From an uncultured Oscillospiraceae bacterium (GTDB taxonomy: Bacteria; Bacillota; Clostridia; Oscillospirales; Oscillospiraceae): DNA of 64,000 bases. Both the position numbers and the translations under genes were made by a program. Each line of letters begins with the position of its first letter. Within the stretch, counting starts at the first letter, position 1. The notes under the pieces are model-generated. The model did not search any database. It was not told the DNA's origin and was given only the letters and a program-made list of their open reading frames with translations. The stretch is taken from the NCBI GenBank assembly GCA_934591895.1, contig CAKTPP010000003.1:62001-126000 (forward strand), in the 5' to 3' direction. Positions 15,280-23,977 of the stretch are shown piece by piece.

Positions 15280-16335
15280 TTATTTTTTCTTCTTGCCGAA
15301 CCAGCGGCGCTCCTTGCGGCCGGTGTCCTCGGGCGCGTCGGCGGTGATGTTCTTGGCAGCCTCGGCAACGGCGTCGGCGTCAAAGTTCAGGCCGAGCTCG
15401 GCGGCCGCGGTGCGCATCTGGTCGATGAACTCCGTCTGTGCCTGCAGCGTCTGGAGCATCTCGCGCGTGAGCGCAAGACCGCTGCCGACGCCGGGGTCGA
15501 CGATGATGCCGTTGTCGTTCGAGGAGAGCACGAGGGACGTGTAGTCCTTCACGCCGAGCTCGACACTGCCCATGTTGCGCCATTTGATGAGGCGCGCGCG
15601 GTCGGTGAACGCGCAGAAGAACGTGCGGCCGTCGTTCGTGCGCACCTTGCCGAACTGCAGGTGCTGCTGCCCGTCGGCCGGGGCGGCTGCGCCCTCAGGG
15701 CGCTGGGCGGGGAAGTAGAGCGGCGCTGCGGCCAGCGTCGCGGTCAGGCGCTGATAGTTTTCCTGCGAGTTGTTGATCTTGCAGGCGTCGAACGCATCGC
15801 GCAGCTCGTCGGACAGCGCCGCGCGCATGGCCTGCTCGGGCGTGCGCTCGTTGAGCACGATCTGGAAATCGGGGTAGGTGACGCGCAGCATATCCAGCGC
15901 CGTGCTCAGGCCCTGCACGTCCTCGTCGGGCGTGTCGTTCGCGGCCACGACGAACAGACGCGGGTGATGCGTGGCGCTGCGCTCGACGATGCCGGAGACG
16001 TAGAGCTCCTCAAGCTTTGTCTGGATGCACAGCGCGATGCAGTTGGGGTGCTCGCTCGTGGCGCCGACGGCCATGGCATAGGTCTCGTCGCTGTCCGGCG
16101 CGGGCACCTGCGCGACCTCGAGGATGTGCGGGCGGCCGAGCGCATAGGCGGCCTCGGCCTTGTGCTGCTCGCGCTCTTCGTCGGTCATGGCGTCGATGCT
16201 GGCGGGCTCGGTGTAGGCGCCGGCGGCCAGCAGCTCGGCGATGGCCTTACGCCGGATGTCCTGAATGCCGAGCAGCTGGATGGCGCGCGTGCGGTCGGCT
16301 GCGACGTGGTCGTACAAATCATTAAAGTTACTCAT
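15280..16335 (-). CDS. SseB-domain protein of unknown function
   Basis: 351 residues from ATG at 16335, chosen because AAGG is spaced for it and the N terminus MSNFNDLYDHV looks natural; the frame stays open seven codons further. The N-terminal half is acidic and without a family I recognise. The C-terminal half contains an SseB-like domain (PLYFPA, then KVRTNDGRTFFCAFTDRARLIKW). SseB-type domains in Firmicutes are of unclear role. It is soluble, with no signal peptide, and ends in a basic tail (RRWFGKKKK). It is the first gene of a two-gene unit with pyk. Confidence 0.7.
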   Translation of the reverse strand: MSNFNDLYDHVAADRTRAIQLLGIQDIRRKAIAELLAAGAYTEPASIDAMTDEEREQHKAEAAYALGRPHILEVAQVPAPDSDETYAMAVGATSEHPNCIALCIQTKLEELYVSGIVERSATHHPRLFVVAANDTPDEDVQGLSTALDMLRVTYPDFQIVLNERTPEQAMRAALSDELRDAFDACKINNSQENYQRLTATLAAAPLYFPAQRPEGAAAPADGQQHLQFGKVRTNDGRTFFCAFTDRARLIKWRNMGSVELGVKDYTSLVLSSNDNGIIVDPGVGSGLALTREMLQTLQAQTEFIDQMRTAAAELGLNFDADAVAEAAKNITADAPEDTGRKERRWFGKKKK

Positions 16336-16385
16336 ATGTTTCCCTTCCCGGGGCACGGACTGCCCCCTTGATTTTCATTGCCGTT

Positions 16386-16414
16386 ATTATAACACACCCT
16401 TCGGGAAATGGAAA
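16386..16414 (-). promoter_or_regulatory. Promoter of the sseB-like/pyk unit
   Basis: On the minus strand TTTCCA (16409-16414), 17-bp spacer, TATAAT (16386-16391). Confidence 0.55.
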
Positions 16415-16495
16415 GTGTCGATTCGCGGCGGCAGATTGCACAAACATTTCCACACGGGACGGAAAAATTTCTTGCCGCGATTTTCCGGTTTCCCT

Positions 16496-16523
16496 TTGCA
16501 AGCGGCAAAAATGTTGGTATAAT
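16496..16523 (+). promoter_or_regulatory. Promoter of prs-pth
   Basis: TTGCAA (16496-16501), 16-bp spacer, TATAAT (16518-16523), 75 bp before the prs start. Confidence 0.7.
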
Positions 16524-16598
16524 GATTTTGTATGAAAACATGGTATCTGCGCCTGTGCGCAGGACGCGGAATTTTTCAAAAAGAGAGGTAGTTACGAT

Positions 16599-17561
16599 AT
16601 GATTCCACACGGCAAAGAGATCAAGGTGTTCACCGGCTCGTCCAACCCCGAACTGGCGGACATGATCTGCAAGAATCTCGGCATCTCCCTGGGCAAGAGC
16701 ACGGTCACGGCGTTTGCCGACGGCGAGTGCTCCATCTCCATCAACGAGCCCGTCCGCGGCGTGGACGTGTTCATCGTGCAGAGCACCTGCAAGCCGGTCA
16801 ACGACAGCCTCATGGAGCTGCTGGTCATGATCGACGCGATGAAGCGCGCCTCCGCCGGCCGCATCACCGCCGTCATCCCGTATTTTGGCTATGCCCGTCA
16901 GGACCGCAAGGCCAAGGCACGCGATCCGATCTCGGCCAAGCTCGTGGCAAACCTGCTCACGATCGCCGGCGCCGACCGTGTGCTGACCATGGATCTGCAC
17001 GCAGCGCAGATCCAGGGCTTCTTCGACATCCCGGTCGACAACCTCTACGGCGCGCCGCTGTTTGCCAGCCACTATCTGCGCCGCTTCGGCTACGGCCGCG
17101 AGGATCTGGTCGTCGTCTCGCCGGACGTCGGCAGCGTGGCGCGTGCGCGTGCCTTCGCCATGAAGATGGGCCTGGGTCTGGCCATCGTGGACAAGCGCCG
17201 CGAGAAGGCCAACTGCTCCGAGGTCATGAACATCATCGGCAATGTCGAGGGCAAGACCTGCCTGCTGCTTGACGACATGGTCGACACGGCCGGCAGCCTC
17301 TGCGGTGCGGCCAAGGCCATCGTTGAGGTCGGCGGCGCGAAGGAAGTGTTCGCCTGCGCGTCCCACGGTGTGCTCTCCGGCCCGGCCATCGAGCGCATCC
17401 GGGACAGCGTCATCGACGAGCTGCTTCTGCTCGACACCATCCCGTACCCGAAGAATCAGCCGGTCTGCGACAAGATCCACTACCTGCCCGTCGCACCGGT
17501 GTTCGCCGAGGCCATCAACCGCATCTATGAGGAGATGAGCATCTCCTCGCTGTTCGAGTGA
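16599..17561 (+). CDS. prs: Ribose-phosphate pyrophosphokinase (PRPP synthetase)
   Basis: 320 residues, full length. The start region KVFTGSSNPELADMI, the YFGYARQDRKAKARDPISAKLVA segment (ATP and catalytic loop) and the PRPP-binding LLDDMVDTAGSLCGAAKAI loop are all present. It makes PRPP from ribose-5-phosphate and ATP for nucleotide, His and Trp synthesis. AGAGAGG precedes the ATG. Its stop codon overlaps the pth start (TGATG). Confidence 0.97.
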   Translation: MIPHGKEIKVFTGSSNPELADMICKNLGISLGKSTVTAFADGECSISINEPVRGVDVFIVQSTCKPVNDSLMELLVMIDAMKRASAGRITAVIPYFGYARQDRKAKARDPISAKLVANLLTIAGADRVLTMDLHAAQIQGFFDIPVDNLYGAPLFASHYLRRFGYGREDLVVVSPDVGSVARARAFAMKMGLGLAIVDKRREKANCSEVMNIIGNVEGKTCLLLDDMVDTAGSLCGAAKAIVEVGGAKEVFACASHGVLSGPAIERIRDSVIDELLLLDTIPYPKNQPVCDKIHYLPVAPVFAEAINRIYEEMSISSLFE

Positions 17562-18148
17562 TGTTCTTTTCCGATCGCGGCGGCGTGCAGTGGCTGGTGG
17601 TGTTTCTTGGCAACCCCGGCCTGAAGTACCGCAACACGCGGCACAACGCGGGCTTTCTCGCGGCGGACGCCGTGTGCGAGGACTGCGGCGTGTCCATCGA
17701 CCGGCTGCGCTTCCATGCGTTCACGGCGCAGGCGGAGCTCGGCGGGCAGAAGGTGCTGCTCATGAAGCCGCAGACGTATATGAACAACTCCGGCGAGGCC
17801 GTTGCGCCGGCGGCGAAGTTTTATAAGGTGCCGCCGGAGCATATCCTCGTCGTGTCCGATGAGATTCACCTGCAGCCGGGGCGGCTGCGCATCCGCACCA
17901 AAGGCTCGGCCGGCGGGCACAACGGCCTCAAGAGCATCATCGCCAGCCTCGGCACGGACGCGTTTCCGCGCATCCGCATCGGCGTCGGCGCACCCCCGCA
18001 CCCGGACTATGATATGCCCGACTGGGTGCTCGGCACGCTTCGCGGCGACGATCAGATCGCCGTGAACGATGCGGCCGCGCGCGCAGCCGAGGCATGCGCG
18101 GTCTACATCCGCGACGGGGCGGATCGCGCCATGAGCCGCTTCAACTGA
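17561..18148 (+). CDS. pth: Peptidyl-tRNA hydrolase
   Basis: 195 residues. It carries the Pth signature LGNPGLKYRNTRHNAGF with the catalytic His, the second block SDEIHLQPGRLRIR with the conserved Asp, and GSAGGHNGLKSI. It releases peptides from tRNAs that fall off the ribosome. The ATG at 17561 overlaps the prs stop; a GTG one codon upstream is also possible. About nine residues before the conserved core are slightly more than usual, so a start at an internal GTG cannot be excluded. Confidence 0.93.
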   Translation: MFFSDRGGVQWLVVFLGNPGLKYRNTRHNAGFLAADAVCEDCGVSIDRLRFHAFTAQAELGGQKVLLMKPQTYMNNSGEAVAPAAKFYKVPPEHILVVSDEIHLQPGRLRIRTKGSAGGHNGLKSIIASLGTDAFPRIRIGVGAPPHPDYDMPDWVLGTLRGDDQIAVNDAAARAAEACAVYIRDGADRAMSRFN

Positions 18149-18291
18149 ACACCTGTCAGGGGTTTCCCACGTCCACCGGAACCGCCGCAGCCGACCGTGG
18201 GGCGCTTGCCGCCCGTTGGCGCGCGGCCGTTCCCGGCGCGGGAGGCTCCTTGCTTTTTCTGCAATCTGAGAAATAAGGAGGCGCGCATTTC

Positions 18292-19491
18292 TTGAAAAAA
18301 CACTGTATCGCCATGCTACTTGCCGGCGGGCAGGGCTCGCGTCTGTATGCGCTCACGGCGAAGGTCGCCAAGCCCAGCATCCCCTTCGGCGGCAAGTACC
18401 GCATCATCGACTTTCCGCTGTCCAACTGCGCCAACTCCGGCATTGACACCGTCGGCGTGCTCACGCAGTACCAGCCGCTGCTGCTCAACCGCTACATCGG
18501 CAGCGGTCAGGCGTGGGATCTCGACAGCATCGACGGCGGCGTGTACATCCTGCCCCCGTATCAGAGCGCGGGGGAGCGCGGGTCGTGGTTTTCCGGCACG
18601 GCCAACGCTATCTATCAGAACATGGACTTCATCGAGATGTATGACCCCGACTGCGTGCTCATCCTCTCGGGCGACCATGTGTATAAAATGGACTATGACA
18701 AGATGCTGCGCGCGCACGAGCAGGCGGGTGCCGCCTGCACAATCTCGGTCATCCAGGTGTCGATGGAGGAGGCCTCGCGCTTCGGCATCATGAACGTCGG
18801 ACCCGACGGCTTTATCAACGAGTTCGAGGAAAAGCCCGCCCGGCCGAAGAGCGATCTTGCCAGCATGGGCATCTACATCTTCGACTGGAAGGTGCTGCGC
18901 CGCTATCTCATCGAGGATGAGGCGGACCCGGACTCCGACAAGGACTTCGGCAAGAACATCATCCCCAAGATGCTCGCCGCCGGGGAAAAGCTCCTGCCGT
19001 ACCGGTTCAAGGGCTACTGGCGCGACGTCGGCACGATCGTCAGCCTCTGGGACGCGAACATGGACATGCTCTCGCCCACGCTCATCAATCTCTACGACCC
19101 CAAGTGGCCCATCCGTGCCAAGAGTCCCATCCGCCCGCCGCACAGCATCGGCCGGCAGGCGCAGGTGGTGCACTCGATCATCACCGAGGGCTGCACGATC
19201 GAGGGACACGTGGAAAACTCCGTGCTCTCCAACTCCGTCACCGTCGGCGCGGGCGCGCGCGTGCACTACAGCATCCTGCACCCCGGCGTCGTCGTTGAGC
19301 CGGGCGCCGTGGTGGAGTATGCCATCATCGGCGAGGGCACGGTCGTCGGCGCGGGCGCGCACATCGGCGCACAGCCCGACGGGACGGACACATGGGGCGT
19401 CGCCACGGTCGGACCGGACACGGCGGTGCCCGCCGGCGGTACGGTGCCGGCAGGCGCCATGATCTATGACGGAGCGGAGGTGCACGTATGA
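18292..19491 (+). CDS. glgC: Glucose-1-phosphate adenylyltransferase, catalytic subunit
   Basis: 399 residues starting at TTG, ten bases after a strong AAGGAGG; no ATG is better placed. The nucleotidyltransferase motif LLAGGQGSRLYALT is at 9-22, followed by KPSIPFGGKYRIIDFPLSNC, and the C-terminal third is a left-handed beta-helix. It makes ADP-glucose, the committed step of glycogen synthesis. It overlaps glgD by four bases; GlgC and GlgD form a hetero-oligomer in Firmicutes. The 143 bp before it contain no clear promoter, so it may be read from the prs transcript. Confidence 0.96.
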   Translation: MKKHCIAMLLAGGQGSRLYALTAKVAKPSIPFGGKYRIIDFPLSNCANSGIDTVGVLTQYQPLLLNRYIGSGQAWDLDSIDGGVYILPPYQSAGERGSWFSGTANAIYQNMDFIEMYDPDCVLILSGDHVYKMDYDKMLRAHEQAGAACTISVIQVSMEEASRFGIMNVGPDGFINEFEEKPARPKSDLASMGIYIFDWKVLRRYLIEDEADPDSDKDFGKNIIPKMLAAGEKLLPYRFKGYWRDVGTIVSLWDANMDMLSPTLINLYDPKWPIRAKSPIRPPHSIGRQAQVVHSIITEGCTIEGHVENSVLSNSVTVGAGARVHYSILHPGVVVEPGAVVEYAIIGEGTVVGAGAHIGAQPDGTDTWGVATVGPDTAVPAGGTVPAGAMIYDGAEVHV

Positions 19492-20591
19492 GTGAGGTTC
19501 ATGGCATCGTTTACGCATATCGCAGCTCGGCGCGACTCGGCGATCTGACGCGCTGGCGCACGAATGCATCCCTGCCGTTTTGCGGGCGCTACCGGCTGAT
19601 CGACTTTGCGCTCTCGTCGCTCTCGAACGCGGGCGTGCACAGCGTCGGCGTCATCATGCAGCGGGACTATCAATCCCTGCTCGACCACCTCGGCAGCGGC
19701 AAGGCGTGGGATCTGTCGCGCCGCAGCGGGGGGCTGCATCTGCTGCCGCCGTTCGGCGCCAACACCCGCGGCGACTATACCGGCACGGCGGAGGCGCTCA
19801 ACGCGGTCATTTCCTACGTGCGCGCCATTCCGGAGCCGGAGATCGTGCTCATGCCGGCGGACGTCGTGTGCAATCTCGACCTTGCCGCCGCCATCGCGCA
19901 GCACGAGGCGGGCGGCTGCGGCATCACCGCCGTCTGCCGGGACGGGGACGTCACGGGCGAGCACCACCGCTTCCTCACGGATGCGCACGGCCGCGTCACG
20001 AAGCTCATCATGAGCGCCGCGCCCGGCGCGGGGCTTACCTCCATGGAGGTCTACATCGTCAACAAGGACGTGCTGCTCGCCATGCTCGATCTCTGCGCGC
20101 AGGAAAACCGCGCCTTTTTCCACCGCGACGCTCTGTTTTCCTATCTCGCGCGCGGCGGCTCGATGGACGTGTTCCTGCATCAGGGTTACGCCGTGCGCGT
20201 GGACACGGTCGCGGACTATTTCGCCGCCAGCATGGATATGCTCTCTCCGGAGGCACGCGCGTCGCTCTTTCCGGCCGAGCGGCCGGTGCGCACGAAAGAG
20301 CGCGCGGATGTCAGCACCTATTACGGCGAGCACGCGCACGTGGAAAACTGCCTCGTGGCCGACGGCTGCTTCATCGAGGGCACGGTCACGGACTGCATCC
20401 TGTTCCGCGGCGTGCGTGTCGCGCGCGGCGCGCAGCTGAGCCGCTGCATCGTCATGCAGGATACCTGCATCGCAGCCGATGCGATCCTGCGCAGCGTCAT
20501 CGCGGACAAAAATGTCCGCATCGGCCCCGCCGTCACGCTCACCGGCTGTGAGGCGCTGCCGATCGTCATCCCCAAGGGCAGCGAGCTCTGA
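19488..20591 (+). CDS. glgD: Glucose-1-phosphate adenylyltransferase, regulatory-type subunit GlgD
   Basis: 367 residues, homologous to GlgC along its length. It lacks the GGxGxRL nucleotide motif at the N terminus, where it reads AYRSSARLGDLTRWRTNASLPFCGRYR in short pieces, as expected for GlgD. GlgD is thought to be non-catalytic and to modulate GlgC. Overlapping start and stop (ATGA) indicate coupled translation with glgC. A beta-helix C-terminal domain is present. Confidence 0.93.
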   Translation: MSEVHGIVYAYRSSARLGDLTRWRTNASLPFCGRYRLIDFALSSLSNAGVHSVGVIMQRDYQSLLDHLGSGKAWDLSRRSGGLHLLPPFGANTRGDYTGTAEALNAVISYVRAIPEPEIVLMPADVVCNLDLAAAIAQHEAGGCGITAVCRDGDVTGEHHRFLTDAHGRVTKLIMSAAPGAGLTSMEVYIVNKDVLLAMLDLCAQENRAFFHRDALFSYLARGGSMDVFLHQGYAVRVDTVADYFAASMDMLSPEARASLFPAERPVRTKERADVSTYYGEHAHVENCLVADGCFIEGTVTDCILFRGVRVARGAQLSRCIVMQDTCIAADAILRSVIADKNVRIGPAVTLTGCEALPIVIPKGSEL

Positions 20592-20627
20592 CCCTTCGCA
20601 CGAACCAAGTAAAGGAAGAATCGTTAT

Positions 20628-23039
20628 ATGCCAATGACCAATCAGATTTCCCGCGACGAGCTGCGCAGCGCCATCGCCGACAAGCTCTGCGCGCACTTCG
20701 GCGTCACGGCCGAGACCGCGACCGACGAGCAGGTCTTTCAGGCCGCGGCCATCGTCATCCGCGAGATCCTCTCGCGCCTGCACACGTTCGACAGCCGCAC
20801 CGCGCCCGAGCGCGAGGTGCACTATCTGTCGATGGAGTTTCTCATGGGGCGCTCGCTGATGAAAAACGCCTTCAACCTCGGCATCGGCGACGCGCTCACC
20901 GGTGCGCTCGAGGATCTCGGCCGCAGCGCCGCCGATATTTTTGAGGCCGAGCCGGACGCCGGCCTCGGCAACGGCGGTCTCGGCCGCCTCGCCGCGTGCT
21001 ACATGGACAGCCTTGCCACCGAGGGCATCCCCGCCACGGGCTACTCGCTGTGCTATGAGCTCGGCATCTTCCGGCAGCGCATCGTCGACGGCTGCCAGAC
21101 CGAGGTTGCGGACAACTGGCGCACCGCCGCGTCGAGCTGGCTCGTTCCGTGCCATGAGGACACGGTCGAGGTGCGCTTCGGCGGCCGTGTCGAGCCGCAC
21201 TGGGACGCCTACGGCCACTACCACGGCGAGCTGCGCGGCTATGAGAGCGTGCTGGCCGTGCCGCGCGATATGCTCATTGCGCCGTATGGCGACGGGCGCG
21301 TCAACACCCTTCGCCTCTGGGAGGCGCACAGCCCGAACGATCTGGACATGTACCTCTTCGCCGCCGGCAGCTACGTCCAGAGCCTCGAGCAGCGCACGAT
21401 GGCCGAGGTCATCACGAAGGTGCTCTATCCGGCGGATGACCACATCGAGGGCAAGACTCTGCGCATCCGCCAGCAGTATTTCTTCGTCTCTGCGACGGCG
21501 CAGAGCATCCTGCGCGCCCACCGCGCGCGCTACGGCACGGTGCGCAACTTTGCCGAGCACCACGTCATCCAGATCAACGACACGCACCCGACGCTCATCA
21601 TTCCCGAGCTCATGCGCCTGCTGCTCGACGAGGACGGCCTCGGCTGGGACGAGGCGTGGGCCATCGTCACCGCCTGCGTCAACTACACCAACCACACCGT
21701 CATGTCCGAGGCGCTCGAGACGTGGCCGCAGGGGCTCATTCAGAGCCAGCTGCCGCGCGTGTGGGAGATCATCTGCGAGATCAACCGCCGCTGGTGCGAC
21801 GACCTGCGTGCCCGCTTCGGCGACGATGCGCGCGTGGGGCGCAGCCTCATCATCGCCGACGGCAGCGTGCACATGGCAAACCTCTGCCTTGCCGCCTGCA
21901 AGACCATCAACGGGGTCTCCGCCCTGCACGGTGAGATCCTGCGCCGCGACCTCTTCCGCGATATCTGCGCGCTCGATCCGAGCCGCTTTACCTATGTCAC
22001 CAACGGCATCGACCACCGCCGGTGGCTTGCCCAGTGCAACCCCGGCCTGCACGCGCTCGTGTGCGACGTGCTCGGCAGCGACCGCTATCTCCTGCATCCG
22101 GAGGAGCTTGCGGGGCTTGAGCGCGCGGCGGACGACCCCGCCGTGCTCGCGCGGCTCGAGGAGGTCAAGGCGCTCAACAAGCAGCGGCTGGCCGCGTGGG
22201 TGTTCCGCACGGACGGCTTCTCGCTCAACAGCGACGCGATCCTTGACGTGCAGGTCAAGCGCCTGCACGAGTACAAGCGCCAGCTTCTGTGCGCGATGCA
22301 CATCACGCAGCTGCAGCTCATGCTGCACGACGATCCGGACCGGGCGTTCCAGCCGCGCACGTTCCTGTTTGCGGCCAAGGCCGCGCCCGGCTACGCGACG
22401 GCCAAGCGCATCATCCGGCTTTTGTGCTCGCTCGCGGCCGATGTGAACAATGACCCCGTCTGCCGCGGCAGGCTGCAGGTGTACTTCCTGCCGAACTACC
22501 GCGTCTCGGCCGCCGAGATGCTCATGCCCGCCGCACAGGTGTCCGAGCAGATCTCGACCGCCGGCAAGGAGGCCAGCGGCACCGGCAACATGAAGCTCAT
22601 GATGAACGGCGCCGTCACGATCGGCACGCTCGACGGTGCAAACGTCGAGATGTTCGAGCAGCTTGGTGCGGACAATATGTTTCTCTTCGGCCTGCACGCC
22701 GACGAGGCGCAGGCGCTGCGCGCCGCGGGCTATGACCCGCAGGCGTATGTCCGCCGCAGTCCGTGGCTGGGCCGCGTGCTCGAGCGCATGAGCCGCGGCT
22801 ATGCCGACGGCGAGAGCTATGCAGACCTCGTCGGCAGCCTGCTCTACGGCGGCGACCCGTACCTGCTGCTCGCGGACTTTGACGACTATGCCGCCGCGCA
22901 TGAAAAGCTGTACGCCGCGATCGCCGACCCCGCCGAGCGCGCGCGGCTCTCGCTCGTGAATATTGCCCGCAGCGGCATCTTTGCCGCCGACCGCGCCGTG
23001 CGTGAATACGCCGAGCGCATCTGGGAGGTGCAAGTATGA
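20628..23039 (+). CDS. glgP: Glycogen/alpha-glucan phosphorylase
   Basis: 803 residues, family-typical. Motifs include HYLSMEFLMGRSL near the N terminus, GLGNGGLGRLAACYMDS, and the PLP site EASGTGNMKLMMNGA with the Schiff-base lysine at 656. It releases glucose-1-phosphate from glycogen or maltodextrin. Thus the operon codes for both the first step of synthesis and breakdown. AAAGGAAG lies about ten bases before the ATG; a second ATG two codons later is an alternative. It overlaps the next gene by four bases. Confidence 0.97.
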   Translation: MPMTNQISRDELRSAIADKLCAHFGVTAETATDEQVFQAAAIVIREILSRLHTFDSRTAPEREVHYLSMEFLMGRSLMKNAFNLGIGDALTGALEDLGRSAADIFEAEPDAGLGNGGLGRLAACYMDSLATEGIPATGYSLCYELGIFRQRIVDGCQTEVADNWRTAASSWLVPCHEDTVEVRFGGRVEPHWDAYGHYHGELRGYESVLAVPRDMLIAPYGDGRVNTLRLWEAHSPNDLDMYLFAAGSYVQSLEQRTMAEVITKVLYPADDHIEGKTLRIRQQYFFVSATAQSILRAHRARYGTVRNFAEHHVIQINDTHPTLIIPELMRLLLDEDGLGWDEAWAIVTACVNYTNHTVMSEALETWPQGLIQSQLPRVWEIICEINRRWCDDLRARFGDDARVGRSLIIADGSVHMANLCLAACKTINGVSALHGEILRRDLFRDICALDPSRFTYVTNGIDHRRWLAQCNPGLHALVCDVLGSDRYLLHPEELAGLERAADDPAVLARLEEVKALNKQRLAAWVFRTDGFSLNSDAILDVQVKRLHEYKRQLLCAMHITQLQLMLHDDPDRAFQPRTFLFAAKAAPGYATAKRIIRLLCSLAADVNNDPVCRGRLQVYFLPNYRVSAAEMLMPAAQVSEQISTAGKEASGTGNMKLMMNGAVTIGTLDGANVEMFEQLGADNMFLFGLHADEAQALRAAGYDPQAYVRRSPWLGRVLERMSRGYADGESYADLVGSLLYGGDPYLLLADFDDYAAAHEKLYAAIADPAERARLSLVNIARSGIFAADRAVREYAERIWEVQV

Positions 23040-23920
23040 ACCCTTATGTCTGTGTTGTCGGCGCAGTCAATCTCGACATCTGCGGCCGTCCGTCGCGCAA
23101 GCTCATCTTCCGCGACTCCAATCCCGGCACGGTCACGCTCACGCCCGGCGGCGTCGGGCGCAACATCGCGCACGATCTGCGTCTGCTTGGCGTGGAGGTC
23201 AAGTTTTTCACCGCCTTCGGCGGCGATTCGCACGCGCTGCTCCTGCGCGGGGACTGCGTGCGCCTCGGCATGGATCTCAGCTGCGCGCTCGACGTGCCCG
23301 ACGGGCGCACGTCGACGTACCTGTACATTACGGATGAGCGCGGCGAGATGCAGATCGGCCTGTCCGACACGGACATCTCCGCCGCCATCACGCCGGACTA
23401 TCTGAGCCGCCATCTGGACGAGCTCAACGGCGCGGCCGCCGTCGTCATCGACGGCAACCTGACGAGCGAGACGATCGCATGGCTCGGCACGCACTGCACG
23501 GCGCCGCTTTTTGCGGATCCCGTCTCCGTCACGAAGGCGGAGCGGATGCGCTCCACGCTCGGCGCGCTGCACACGTTCAAGCCCAATCTCACCGAGGGGC
23601 AGAACCTCACGGGTGAGTCCTCGCCTGAGGGCGTGGTCGCGGCGCTGCTGGCACAGGGCGTGCAGCGCGTGTTTCTGAGCATGGGGGGCGAGGGCATCCT
23701 CGCCGGTACGCGCGATGAGCTGGTGTACCTGCCGTGCCTGCCCACCCGCATGGTCAACACGACCGGCGGGGGCGACGCGGTCATGGCGGCGCTCGTCTGG
23801 GCGTATCTTTCAGGGCTCGACCTGCGCGAGAGCGCGGCGGCCGCTCTGCGCGCCGGTAAGGCCACAGTCGAATACCCCGGCACGAACAACCCCGATCTCG
23901 GCGTGCTCGTCCACGGCTGA
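23036..23920 (+). CDS. psuK: PfkB-family kinase, pseudouridine kinase type
   Basis: 294 residues. The N-terminal block NPGTVTLTPGGVGRNIAHDLRLLG is typical of PsuK among PfkB kinases, and the anion-hole and base motif reads NTTGGGDAVMAAL with catalytic Asp at 247 (GGGD in place of the usual GAGD). It would phosphorylate pseudouridine; the partner PsuG glycosidase is not in the window. Translation is coupled to glgP by an ATGA overlap, an unexpected partner for nucleoside salvage, so a sugar or other nucleoside substrate is possible. Confidence 0.75.
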   Translation: MNPYVCVVGAVNLDICGRPSRKLIFRDSNPGTVTLTPGGVGRNIAHDLRLLGVEVKFFTAFGGDSHALLLRGDCVRLGMDLSCALDVPDGRTSTYLYITDERGEMQIGLSDTDISAAITPDYLSRHLDELNGAAAVVIDGNLTSETIAWLGTHCTAPLFADPVSVTKAERMRSTLGALHTFKPNLTEGQNLTGESSPEGVVAALLAQGVQRVFLSMGGEGILAGTRDELVYLPCLPTRMVNTTGGGDAVMAALVWAYLSGLDLRESAAAALRAGKATVEYPGTNNPDLGVLVHG

Positions 23921-23938
23921 GGCAGATCAGACCAGCAA

Positions 23939-23976
23939 AAAACAGCAGGCTTCCGGCACCGGAAGCCTGCTGTTTT
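23939..23976. terminator. Bidirectional terminator between the glg operon and feoB
   Basis: An 18-bp perfect stem (23939-23956 with 23959-23976) flanked by A and T runs, so it can stop transcription from both convergent sides. Confidence 0.93.
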
Positions 23977-23977
23977 T

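Noticed and set aside
18149..18291. Promoter or riboswitch before glgC
   Set aside because: Short GC-rich inverted repeats occur, but no -10/-35 pair or known aptamer could be recognised, so nothing is claimed.
19464..23033. Open frame of 1189 codons on the minus strand
   Set aside because: Antisense to glgD and glgP, which carry clear motifs. No ribosome binding site or recognisable domain.
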